Shown here one piece after another: positions 16,483 to 25,325 of a stretch of DNA of 29,073 nucleotides. Positions within the stretch are counted from its first letter, which is position 1, and each line of letters starts with the position of its first letter. The position numbers and the translations under genes were made by a program. This DNA comes from Mesostigma viride (Eukaryota > Streptophyta > Mesostigmatophyceae > Mesostigmatales > Mesostigmataceae): NCBI GenBank assembly GCA_009746045.1, contig RPFO01001680.1, positions 1 through 29,073 of the forward strand, written 5' to 3'. The notes below the pieces were generated by a model. That model saw only the letters and a program-made list of their open reading frames with translations, had not been told where the DNA came from and made no database searches.

Positions 16483-16809
16483 ATGAGGTGCTCAATGTCA
16501 ACGCTGGCTGGTAGAAGATGCAGGAACAGTTGCGCGCACCAAACAGCCGCGTGTTCGGTTCACGTCTTATCTCGTGCCCGCACGGCGCATACAACAAGAG
16601 GCAAGAACGTACTGGAGCATTACGGGTATCCTACATTGGAGAAGGCGATAGCCGAGAACCGCGAGCCCACGCCGAAGGAGTTGCGCGTGCACAACAAGAA
16701 ATTGAAACGTTGGATAAGGGACCATCGGAAGGAGGCGAAAGAGGGGCCTCCTCCGTCCCCGGCTTGGATTTTGGAATTCGGCAATCGTCTTCTTCACTTA
16801 AAAACGTAA
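16483..16809 (+). CDS. Small C/C/C/H zinc-motif protein
   Basis: 108 residues. The N-terminus has Cys3, Cys13, Cys24 and His27 (MRCSMSTLAGRRCRNS, then CSVH), the same spacing plan as the starts of the proteins at 5374 and 22859. A basic helical part follows (KELRVHNKKLKRWIRDHRKE). It starts 45 bases from the divergent nuclease and its end overlaps the convergent gene at 16794 by 16 bases. Possibly a nucleic-acid-binding protein; function unknown. Confidence 0.65.
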   Translation: MRCSMSTLAGRRCRNSCAHQTAACSVHVLSRARTAHTTRGKNVLEHYGYPTLEKAIAENREPTPKELRVHNKKLKRWIRDHRKEAKEGPPPSPAWILEFGNRLLHLKT

Positions 16810-17867
16810 TTAATTGGAATTTGCTGCAGATTTATCGAGCAGAGAGCATAACCATGCATAAGTTCCAGCAAGTCTACATCCTCATTAGCCACCACAACTG
16901 CCTCAGGGGTTGACATCGTATAGGGCGCGTATCCTGTGACCTGCGTCACACTTGATGTCGACCATATTGGACTCGAGGGTGCGGAGAAGGCCTCGCCCGT
17001 GGTGTTCATCCATCGCACAATGCCGATATCTATCAGGCCGTACGCCCAATTCGCGTCAAATGCGAACGGATGCGACACGGTGACGGTGGTGGTTGTACCG
17101 CTACTATATACGGACGTTTGGGGGGAAGTGGGGTACGAAGACCCTGCTCCAATCATAAAAAAGTCGAGCGCTCCGTTGTGTTTGATGCTGATAGATATGC
17201 TATTGGGTCCCCTCCCGAGTGTTGGGTTCCAGAACTTTATCCTGACTGCAAACTCGCCAGGAAGTATCGCGGGAGTGTTTGTCGCTGGCACGATTATGAG
17301 GCGTTCATCCTGCAACGGCATGCGGGCATATCGGTCCACGCGCAGGCGCCTGTCGTTGTACCCTGTCGAGTCAAAGGCCCAAGAAGGAAACACGGGGTTC
17401 TCGGAGTCGTAAGCCGCCAACCTCTGCGTGTCAGCTGCGGCGATAATGGCGTTCACATCAGCCACCGTCTTGGCGACCAGCGAGTTTCGCACACTCTCTG
17501 TCAGCGTGAACAGAGGGGGCGTACCTGCCTTCAGCAAACTCGCGCGACTGGGAGTGACGTTTGCCACCGTCCAGTCAACGTCGGGCGGGTCTCGCATGTC
17601 TCTCGCTATCTCAAGATATGTGAGTCGATAGTCGCCGTCTATGGGATCGAACGCGTCGTCGCCGCTAACTTCAAAAAACGTCTCATACACGCCTCTAGTC
17701 GGGTTGAACACGTCGAATGCTAGCACGTCCTTACCGTACGCGTTCAGGCCGGCCTGAAATCTGGCCAGGTTACCGAGTGCGAACGGGTTGAGACCGAACA
17801 TCTTTGTGTGATCCGAGAACGTAATGGAGCCATTTACGTCAAGCCGGTCAACGTTCGAGACTGACAT
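16794..17867 (-). CDS. Beta-rich, probable virion or fibre-like protein
   Basis: 357 residues, first of three consecutive leftward beta-rich proteins. Composition is rich in Ser, Thr, Val and Asn with few Cys. Residues about 215-290 look like a lectin-type beta sandwich (SISISIKHNGALDFFMIGAG and TTTTVTVSHPFAFDANWAYG). The N-terminus (VSNVDRLDVNGSITFSDHTK) is like beta-repeat fibre proteins. The ATG at 17867 is preceded by 69 AT-rich non-coding bases. I do not recognise a named family; the structural role is inferred from composition and neighbours. Confidence 0.6.
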   Translation of the reverse strand: MSVSNVDRLDVNGSITFSDHTKMFGLNPFALGNLARFQAGLNAYGKDVLAFDVFNPTRGVYETFFEVSGDDAFDPIDGDYRLTYLEIARDMRDPPDVDWTVANVTPSRASLLKAGTPPLFTLTESVRNSLVAKTVADVNAIIAAADTQRLAAYDSENPVFPSWAFDSTGYNDRRLRVDRYARMPLQDERLIIVPATNTPAILPGEFAVRIKFWNPTLGRGPNSISISIKHNGALDFFMIGAGSSYPTSPQTSVYSSGTTTTVTVSHPFAFDANWAYGLIDIGIVRWMNTTGEAFSAPSSPIWSTSSVTQVTGYAPYTMSTPEAVVVANEDVDLLELMHGYALCSINLQQIPINYVFK

Positions 17868-17936
17868 TTGCGGACACAGTAGTAAATGACATGTTTTGCG
17901 AGCAAATAACGAACCCCAATCTCATTAGTGAATCAT

Positions 17937-18974
17937 TCAACTGTCAAACACAAAGATCGTCTTTTCAGGATCGGCAGATCCCAATACGCGTTTGTTTATC
18001 CTCAACTGTCCATTGATTATGGTGAACCTATACCTAGTGTCGCCAGACCCCATTTCAAACGAGTCGGCTTCTGCCACCATCTTGCTAGTGCCAGGCCGTA
18101 CGATAATATCAACCGGCTGGGCAACCTGCGGAGTAGAGATTGTGATCGCCTCCGACCGGTTGTCATTCGCATGTGCGATTTCCAAAAAACCGTGCGGGTT
18201 GGTTGTCTCCTGTCCCGACTCGCCGCTGGGGAAAAACTTGACCGACGAGGTGGAACCGATCAACACGGCATCTCCCATCAACCGTAGCTGCCTGCCAGAC
18301 TGGACGGACAGGTCGGCATTGGAGGTGCTGGACACAATTGCGCGTGTTGCGCTCGATCCCGTGCTGGCAAAGGAGGCATCGGCGCGCACCCCGATGTCGA
18401 GTGAGGCTGATTCGTACGTGTTGGTGGCTGCGTCGACCAGGTGCTTTCCCAGCGCGCGAATGGACGTACCGCCGCTAGCCGCCTTGCCGTCTCCGGGATA
18501 CGTGTGCAGCTCGCCGACCGTCACAACGTGACCCGGCGTTCCGTCATTTACAAGCACGCTATTGCCTGATAACACAAGATCGCGTTTAGTCGATTGCACT
18601 AGTGTGTGATAAACCGCAGTGTCATTTGTTGTGGGGTATTGATCAGCGTGAAGTCCTTGAAGCATCACAGACGTCGACCCAATTGTCGACGTTTTGAGAC
18701 CGATTAATGTATCGGCTTCTGAAGTTGTCGTTCCAATGGAACTCGCTGTGTACTTTTTTACTGCCACCCCCGTCTTGGTCTCAAAAGTGGTGTCATCCTC
18801 TCCAATGATGAGCTTTGCCCCCGTTGATCCTGATTGCAGCACGGGCCCTTCCGCCGTCTGGTCGAGCTTAAGAGCGCCGCGCTTTGTGCCGTCATCAGAC
18901 ACAGTGATGAGTTCCTTGGTCTGGATGGACCGGAAGTACAGCCGCCCCGTCGCGTTTTCGAGCGGAGGAGGCAT
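17937..18974 (-). CDS. Beta-helix or fibre-like protein
   Basis: 345 residues from the ATG at 18974; an upstream TTG at 18989 is not needed. Short beta repeats run throughout (TKRDLVLSGNSVLVNDGTPG; LSVQSGRQLRLMGDAVLIGS), with many Ser, Thr, Gly and Asp and almost no Cys, as in phage tail-fibre and giant-virus fibre proteins. The final part (RYRFTIINGQLRINKRVLGS) looks like a compact end domain. Lies 49 bases from the next leftward gene's stop codon. Likely on the virion surface; no receptor can be named. Confidence 0.6.
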   Translation of the reverse strand: MPPPLENATGRLYFRSIQTKELITVSDDGTKRGALKLDQTAEGPVLQSGSTGAKLIIGEDDTTFETKTGVAVKKYTASSIGTTTSEADTLIGLKTSTIGSTSVMLQGLHADQYPTTNDTAVYHTLVQSTKRDLVLSGNSVLVNDGTPGHVVTVGELHTYPGDGKAASGGTSIRALGKHLVDAATNTYESASLDIGVRADASFASTGSSATRAIVSSTSNADLSVQSGRQLRLMGDAVLIGSTSSVKFFPSGESGQETTNPHGFLEIAHANDNRSEAITISTPQVAQPVDIIVRPGTSKMVAEADSFEMGSGDTRYRFTIINGQLRINKRVLGSADPEKTIFVFDS

Positions 18975-19038
18975 TATGAGATCCGGCAAAGGTTTTCACA
19001 CTAGCATCGATGAAAAAAACGGCCACCAAAGCACAGTC

Positions 19039-22000
19039 TTAGCGTTTGTTGTACACCTCCATGACAACGTCCACAGCGTCTGAGTCGATCGCGCCCAAAG
19101 AGTTGACAGTCAGACCGGCCGAGCCTGACGGGTCGTCGGAGGCTGGGAGTGGGTTGCCCAGGAGTGTGTCCGCCGCCATCGACCCCTGCGTCTTTACAAT
19201 CTGGAGCGTCTCGTCGTCGGCGATTCGAAAACCGTAAGTGACTGTCAGCGGTTCCGAGTCGTATTCGTTGGCGTACCTGTACAACTGCGTGTCACGAATT
19301 TGCGCGACGGTCATTATCGGGTTAGTGGTGTCTACAACGCGCCAGTTCTTGTATGCGACCGATATGGCAGCGCCGGATGTGTAAGTACGCCTTGAACCTA
19401 TGAATAGCCCGCGATCAGATGCCGTTTGACTTTGCAAGGAGGCAACAGACACGATCTGAGAGGGGGATACATCATTCGTGGCAATAGTCCTCCACGGAGC
19501 CAGTGTCTTCTTTACGCCGTTAATAAACAGTTCCGGCGACGTCGGCCCCATGAGGATGCCGAGCACGAACTCGCGGCTGCCGACAACAGGGTACGCCGTC
19601 TCTGTGTACTTCAGACCGGTGGTGAGAAGGATGCGACCCCCGCGCCAGACCCACACGCTCACGTACGCGTCAACACTGTCAGGGTAGCCTATTGTGACAA
19701 GTTCCACCATGTCTACCGCGGTGTTAACGGAGCCGCTGATGTCGCAAGCAAACGGTGCCGTCATCGCTTCACCTTCCGCCCCAGAGTAACCACCGATGGC
19801 CGCCGATAGTGACGTAATGGGCTTTACCACTCCAGTGTAAAGGATGTCGGAGCCAGCCCTGGCAACTGCGGCAGCGCTGTAAAAAGAAGTAAGGAAGCCG
19901 GTAAGACCGTACTTGGTTTCAAAGTATCCGCCTTCGTGATGCGGTGGGATCGTGCCCGAGTACTCGAGTGCTAGGCTAGAAACGCTGTCGGGAGAAACGT
20001 GCGCCGTGGGCTGATTGGAGGTATATGCCGCAAGTTTCCACATGTGGGGCTCTGTCAAAGGAGCGGAGAGGGACTTGACCGGGAGAGAGCTCAGTAAGAC
20101 GCCAGATCCGGGCGCCTTTCTTACACCACTGTCAATGACGCGTGAAAACATGATCTGGCCTCCCTTGACATGCCAGTACGAACCGCGGTAGTCTCCTTGC
20201 TCCTGCGTCACGTTCTTATTCCACGTGATGGATCTGTCGCACCACCTCTTGTTGACGAGTCCGTCGCCCATGACCGCCAACCCCGCACCGTCGGCATTAG
20301 AATTTGTCGGAGTGTGCACGACCTCGATGCGCACGTTGTCGTACTGAGCTAAGGCAAAACAGTATTCGGTTCCGCCAAATGTAAGTGACACCGGTTGCGC
20401 GATCTGGACATTTGGAATGGCAGAGTCTGCGCCTCTGATCACCAGTCGACGCACACCGTCGATGTACACCTCCACTGTGCTCAGGTCCGGGTCGGCATAC
20501 ACGGTCCTCTTAATCATAAACCGATGCTCGAACCACTGGTCAGAGTTTGTCTCATCAGCTTCGGGCACGATGTTCGGGATGAGCGTGGACGCAATGGCGC
20601 CAGGCGTTCCGTAGTCCACGACGACCCCGATAGATCCGCCATCGAACACTTGCAACGAAAATCGCCCGTATGAAACCATCTGCCTAGACAGCCCGACAGC
20701 GTTAGACATGAACTTCGCGTCAAAGCTGATCTGAAAAGAATTTGTAGGGAAGAAACTCGCAGTGGCCGATGCTCCTGATGGGGTGCCTATGGTTGGCTGG
20801 TTGACCAGTATCACATGCTTTCCGTCAATATTGTGAATCAAGGTCCCTCCAAATGGGACCATCTCCACTGGGTCGTATCCCTCGTCTGAAGTGCTCATTG
20901 GGCTGTTGTTGTTGTTGAAGGTCCAGTTGGCGACGAGAGAAGTGGGCATGTTTGCCAGGTGCAGCTTCTTGTCCTCTATCAACACGTCAGTCGTCGTGGT
21001 GTTGACCGTCGTCAGGGTGCCGTCTACGCGCATGTCTCCTTGCACGTTGACGATGCCGCTCGCGGGGGCCAGGACCATGTCGCCAAGCAGAGTAGACACC
21101 TTCCCGCCAGACCCGTCTGTGCTCTTCAACACGAGATCCTTAGCCACGTACACGTCCGTCTGTGCAGACAGAGACAGTGTGGGGTTGGTGGTGGAGATCA
21201 TGGAGTCCTCGAACCGCACGTGCTCAACGGCCACGCTGCTGCCATTCACGCTGGTGTCTCCCGTGATCCAGACGTTGCCTCCGACCGACGAGGTGGCGCC
21301 TCTTTTCCCCATGACCGTGACCGCGTCAACAGAGTACAAGTGGGGCTTGCGAGTCTGCGATTGGTTGGAAATGGCCAAGTTCTCGACGGGCTCTGACTGC
21401 AGTACCGCCCTTGTGTCAGGGTCGCTACCGGGCGTTGCGATCTTAGGGGCCAAGACGATCGCAGAACCAGCGCCGATGCGCACCTCCCCCCGGCCGCTCT
21501 GTCCGCGCTGATACGCACTTGGGTGTCAGACCTGACCTCCATGTCGATGCCGGCCGAGTCGACGACGCCCCTCCACGCGGTCTTGCTGTTTGCATTTGCG
21601 TCAGTGAACCCGGACCCGGTGTCGCCGTACACTAGACCAAGCTTAAACTCCTTGTTCTCGCCCACGCCAGACGAGATGGTCCTCTCAGAACGCACGGCCA
21701 CACAATCCGGGGATGGGACACTCCCAAGGGTGTTTGTCACGACTACGGGGCGATGCGCGACGAACCTCGAGTCCTGCACAAGCACTTCGTCGCCGGCAGT
21801 GTGTCCCTCGAGCACCAGACGGTTGGTGGCCGCCTTCAAAAGGCTGTTTTGGGGCTCCGACGTGCTCGCGTCACGGGTGTAGTCGACGGACGCTAGATCG
21901 GCGTGCTCGGTCGAAAACGTCCCTTTGACGTACAGGTTGCCGTGGACGACCACGTTGTTATCCTCTAGCCCCGTCACCGGCAGCGAAGCGGCATCAGCGG

Positions 22001-22148
22001 CGTTGCCGTTGATGACATTCGGCACAAGGTCGATGGTAGTGGATGAGGCCAGCACAAGGGAGCTGTTGCTCAGGCTGTCAGAGCATACCTGCTCTGTGTA
22101 CAGCTGCCTCAGTCTGCCGGTGCCCAGGGTGGACAACAACGTCGTCAT
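19039..22148 (-). CDS. Large fibre protein with two lectin-like regions, frame broken at C6 run
   Basis: One base is missing in the C run 21486-21491. With it, the N-terminal frame (MTTLLSTLGTGRLRQLYTEQ) and the long frame join into about 1036 residues. The N-terminal third consists of phage-like beta repeats (VHGNLYVKGTFSTEH; VGGNVWITGDTSVNGSS). Near residue 375 comes VDGTLTTVNTTTTDVLIEDK, a motif well known in tail-fibre proteins of marine phages. Two concanavalin-A/laminin-G-like regions follow at about 405-600 (WFEHRFMIKRT, VEVYIDGVRR) and 790-970 (VSVWVWRGGRI, ELFINGVKK). Likely a glycan-binding surface fibre. Receptor unknown. Confidence 0.7.
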
Positions 22149-22209
22149 AATATCTATGACTGTCAGATAGAAAAAATAAAGGCTGGAATAAACGTGCACA
22201 TATTAATTT

Positions 22210-22859
22210 TTAACGTATGTCGCCCAGGTCTTCCCATTGCGCGGTCAGATTAGGTGGCGACCGTGATAGTGGCCTGGGATACGTCGTGTCGCCGAGGTCC
22301 TCCCATGGCGCTGTTAGGCTAGGTGTTGAATCATCGCGTGGACGCTTGCGATTGACAGGCGAGTCGGGGGGGAAGGACCCATGAGTCCGGGCGTCATATT
22401 AAAATACTTGTCAATCACGTCTTGTGCGGTTAAGGGGTTCAGCCTCCTTGCCACACTGTCGACATTTATAGACTCGTCAAAATCAAGCTCTAAGCCGCGC
22501 GCTGGCCTGTACCGCTTTCTTACACGAGGTTCGTCGTAGTCGTTCCGACGCGGCCTGTCGTACCTCATAGAGACATCACTGGGGTAAACGCCAAAGCACG
22601 TCGGCTCGTTACACTCGACAGGGCTCCCGTTTTTGTTTGTGCCTAAACCCTCCGTGTCCACAACTACAAACCGGCTGGTCGGCGAGCCCTCGCGGTCCAC
22701 CCCGTTCATTCGCATCCCGTGCCAAGCACGTGACCGCCTGCGCGCTTCACCGGCTTGCCTAGTCCTTGCGCGGGAATGTACCGCGCAATACAAAGATCGT
22801 GGTCTACATGTGTTTTTACAGTTCTCCATTCTAGCGGTCAGTGCGCCGCACCGTGACAT
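22210..22859 (-). CDS. Zinc-motif protein with repeated WEDLGD tail, frame broken at G7 run
   Basis: From ATG 22859 the protein starts MSRCGALTARMENCKN with Cys4, Cys14, Cys25 and His28, the motif shared with two other genes here. The first frame stops at 22314, but one extra base in the run 22366-22372 opens a continuation to 22210. This adds a basic NRKRPRDDS stretch (nuclear-signal-like) and two copies, 23 residues apart, of LTAxWEDLGD. Joined length about 216 residues. The repeated acidic-aromatic tail looks like a short docking motif. The start has an AT-rich upstream region (A9 and ttattttt, 22886-22906). Function unknown. Confidence 0.65.
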
Positions 22860-22938
22860 GTAAGGCTTATACAACACATTGGGAATAAAAAAAAATTTAT
22901 TTTTCGTCTTGAATAATCGCAATTAAAGTAAGTCATAC

Positions 22939-23322
22939 TCAAGTTGGCACCGGCGCATGCACGACCGGCTTCTTGTACAGGTACGTGTAAGCAAGTATTC
23001 CGGCAATAAGAGCACCGGCAGCTAAAAAAAGCATGCCGCTGTTTCTCGTTTCTTCTCTTGCAATGTCACGCATTCTAGTCTCGAAGGCAACCTGCTGCCT
23101 TGCCAGCCTCTGTGCCTGTTCTGGCTGCGCCGGGCGTCGAGCAATCGCACTTGGCGGTGGCAGGAACGATTGTGAGTGTACGTTGATGGGCTCGCGTTCG
23201 CTGTCCGACGGCAGCGCCCGCTCCATGGACGGACCTGGCTGCGGTTGTGACGCCCCTTGTGTCTCGTCGTCCGCAGCAGGCGAGAACGAGAAAGCTTTTC
23301 CAAGAGGAGCCCCGCCGCTCAT
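22939..23322 (-). CDS. Small membrane protein with C-terminal anchor
   Basis: 127 residues. A long disordered Pro/Gln/Ser-rich N-terminal region is followed by a helix (QRLARQQVAFETRMRDIARE) and a single transmembrane segment at about 97-115 (MLFLAAGALIAGILAYTYLY), with a short basic end. This layout fits a type-II or tail-anchored virion membrane protein. Start ATG 23322. No family recognised. Confidence 0.6.
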   Translation of the reverse strand: MSGGAPLGKAFSFSPAADDETQGASQPQPGPSMERALPSDSEREPINVHSQSFLPPPSAIARRPAQPEQAQRLARQQVAFETRMRDIAREETRNSGMLFLAAGALIAGILAYTYLYKKPVVHAPVPT

Positions 23323-23373
23323 CGATATCCCTCACACGTAGCGAGAGACATTCGCCGCCGTGAAGGCGCGTTC

Positions 23374-24012
23374 TCAAAGAGAGTCAACGTACTCCTCGAT
23401 CGTCTCTGCCGCCGCCGTGAGCCTTTTAGATATGGCAGAGCGCTTCTTGACCTCGAAGACGGGCTTGATCATGTTTGAAAATACGCGCTCAAGGTACCTC
23501 TCGATGTAGTGGCTGTCTTTGTTTACCGGCATGTCGTCCGCGTTGGCCCACGTCGCAAGCACGCGCAGGAACTTAGCCATTGCCTTGATCTCATCGTCTT
23601 CTAAACACGGATACAAGGTGGTGGAGAAGAACTTGTCGAACTCGGCCCTGTTTTCGCAGCTCATCAGGACAGGCATCGCGCGCTCCACCAGCCTTAGCCC
23701 CTTGCGCCCGTGCTCGTTAATACTTTCTTCCGCCTTCTTCCAACCGTCCAGGATTGTCGAGATGCCGTTTTTTAACACCTCCGGAAGGTCCTTTTGGGAC
23801 CTGATGTGCATCAGACATACCACTTCCACGTCGCTGATCGTCCCCTCCATGGTGCCTGACTCAAGAATCCTCGCGAGTCTCATGATGACAGTTTTTAGCA
23901 CGGTCCTGCACTCGTTGTCGGGCTCGTCAAGCATGGCCTGTACAGTGTTCACCATGGACAAAGGGAACGACCATTTGTGCATGGCCCCGTTAATGCGGAC
24001 CTTGACGTCCAT
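23374..24012 (-). CDS. Helical protein of unknown function
   Basis: 212 residues, mostly helix, with no motif I recognise (MDVKVRINGAMHKWSFPLSM; VMRLARILESG-type segments; YIERYLERVFSNMIKPVFEV). No signal peptide or membrane segment, and Cys are scattered. Start ATG 24012. It lies between two small membrane proteins in the leftward block, so a virion-associated role is possible but unproven. Confidence 0.6.
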   Translation of the reverse strand: MDVKVRINGAMHKWSFPLSMVNTVQAMLDEPDNECRTVLKTVIMRLARILESGTMEGTISDVEVVCLMHIRSQKDLPEVLKNGISTILDGWKKAEESINEHGRKGLRLVERAMPVLMSCENRAEFDKFFSTTLYPCLEDDEIKAMAKFLRVLATWANADDMPVNKDSHYIERYLERVFSNMIKPVFEVKKRSAISKRLTAAAETIEEYVDSL

Positions 24013-24060
24013 GGTGTCAAATGTAATGTCGAATATTTGCGCCTGGTGAGCGCGACGGGC

Positions 24061-24246
24061 TTAGACAGAAAATACGTACGGACGGATCAGCCAGAACGCG
24101 ACGATGCCCACAGCGACCGACACAAACTGCGACACCATCCTCTCGTCCGACAACGGGTTGCGCTGTCCGTTAGATGCGGCGACGTATGAAACGACGGAGA
24201 TGATGAAGAACTTGACGAGGTCCTCAAGCATGCCACCGGGAAGCAT
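24061..24246 (-). CDS. Tiny two-helix membrane protein
   Basis: 61 residues with hydrophobic segments at about 12-25 (KFFIISVVSYVAAS) and 40-58 (QFVSVAVGIVAFWLIRPYVF), joined by a polar loop. The start may be ATG 24246 or ATG 24231 (MLEDLVKFF). A viral envelope or inner-membrane component is likely, judged from size and topology alone. Confidence 0.6.
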   Translation of the reverse strand: MLPGGMLEDLVKFFIISVVSYVAASNGQRNPLSDERMVSQFVSVAVGIVAFWLIRPYVFSV

Positions 24247-24323
24247 CGAAGTTTATATACAGATCTGCTAGATATTTTTTCGCTTACGCGTCGCCGATAC
24301 TGTAGTGTATATGAGAGCAAGAG
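24247..24323. promoter_or_regulatory. Divergent promoter region
   Basis: 77 bases between divergent starts at 24246 and 24324, with AT-rich segments (gtttatatacagat, 24250; gctagatattttttcgc, 24268; gtgtatatgag, 24305). Regulation is inferred from the layout; no consensus is claimed. Confidence 0.35.
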
Positions 24324-24821
24324 ATGTCCGCCGTGCAGGCTTTCAACAGCATGATGCATTCATTCCTTTGCGAGCTGGAGCTCGCGTATCCGGGTGAGAA
24401 AGTGATACCTGGACTCATCACTGCCTTTCAGCTTGCAAGCAAATCGAATGCGAAGGTGCCACTGCAGAAGTACATGGAGGCGATCGCTCCACACATGCAG
24501 GGCATCATGAACAAGGACGAGAGCGTGTTCGCAGCGTTCGGCGACGTGCCGTATCTGAAGGAGATCGATTTTCACAGCAAGTGGAAGAAATCGCCGCGCG
24601 CTACCAAAGACGCCATCTGGCAGTACCTCCAGACCCTTGCGATGCTCGGGATCGGTGTTCAGGAGATCCCGCCGGAGATTATGAAGCAAGCGGAAGATAT
24701 GGCGGCATCGTTTGCCAACCGCATCATACAGAACAAAGAGGATCCGAATGAGGCATGCGCTACGCTTATAAAGACTATCATGCAAGGTGGGGCGTTGGAC
24801 GTGTGTAAACTGGAAAATTAA
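24324..24821 (+). CDS. Conserved small helical giant-virus protein
   Basis: 165 residues. It matches a pattern I have seen across large DNA viruses: an N-terminal F-x-x-MM-x-F-x-x-EL-x-x-x-YP helix, then MNKDESVFAAFGDVPYLKEI and ATKDAIWQYLQTLAMLG. No biochemical role is known to me. It starts at ATG 24324 after AGAG and is followed after 25 bases by another conserved small gene, so both probably share a transcript or timing. The name is left open. Confidence 0.65.
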   Translation: MSAVQAFNSMMHSFLCELELAYPGEKVIPGLITAFQLASKSNAKVPLQKYMEAIAPHMQGIMNKDESVFAAFGDVPYLKEIDFHSKWKKSPRATKDAIWQYLQTLAMLGIGVQEIPPEIMKQAEDMAASFANRIIQNKEDPNEACATLIKTIMQGGALDVCKLEN

Positions 24822-24846
24822 TGTGAACTTACTAATACAAACGCGG

Positions 24847-25281
24847 ATGGGATTTCTGAGCGCGTATTTTGAAGGGTTGTCCGATGATTACATGTCTTTC
24901 TGGCCATTTGCGGAAGGGATTTCTTCGCGCGAACGTCTAATTTCCGCAAGGAGGTTTGGAATATACTGTGCAATACTTGGAGGTACGCTCACAAACTCGT
25001 TTGCGGGCGCGTTCACTGGTATGATGATATCCGTAGCAGCGACGGTCGCGTACGTGATAGACCGCCGCATGCTCGCTCGTCGAGCAATGCGCGACATGTG
25101 CAAAAGGGAGGCGATAGCGAATTACATGCCGGGCGTCGCACCCGGTTCGCTGCCCACGCCTCCGCCTGCCATTCCGTCACGCGATACATATCGCAGCGTG
25201 GTGGAGCCATGGGAGGTGGCCGACTCTACCAGGATCACAAACATGCCCGCGAACGACGACATGCAGAGAAGGAGTATGTGA
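24847..25281 (+). CDS. Small conserved membrane protein
   Basis: 144 residues from ATG 24847 (MGFLSAYFEGLSDDYMSFWP). Residues about 37-73 form one or two membrane helices (FGIYCAILGGTLTNSFAGAF; MMISVAATVAYVIDRR). A Cys-containing CKREAIANYMPG and a Pro-rich tail (PGSLPTPPPAIPSRD) follow. A short membrane pair ending near Cys and an Asn-x-Met-Pro motif recalls viral families such as the one I remember as DUF5762, with low certainty. The frame is open to an upstream GTG at 24787, rejected because it overlaps the previous gene. Confidence 0.6.
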   Translation: MGFLSAYFEGLSDDYMSFWPFAEGISSRERLISARRFGIYCAILGGTLTNSFAGAFTGMMISVAATVAYVIDRRMLARRAMRDMCKREAIANYMPGVAPGSLPTPPPAIPSRDTYRSVVEPWEVADSTRITNMPANDDMQRRSM

Positions 25282-25325
25282 GACGGCCTTTTTTTCTGTT
25301 GCATCTAATAGCACGGCGCTATCAA

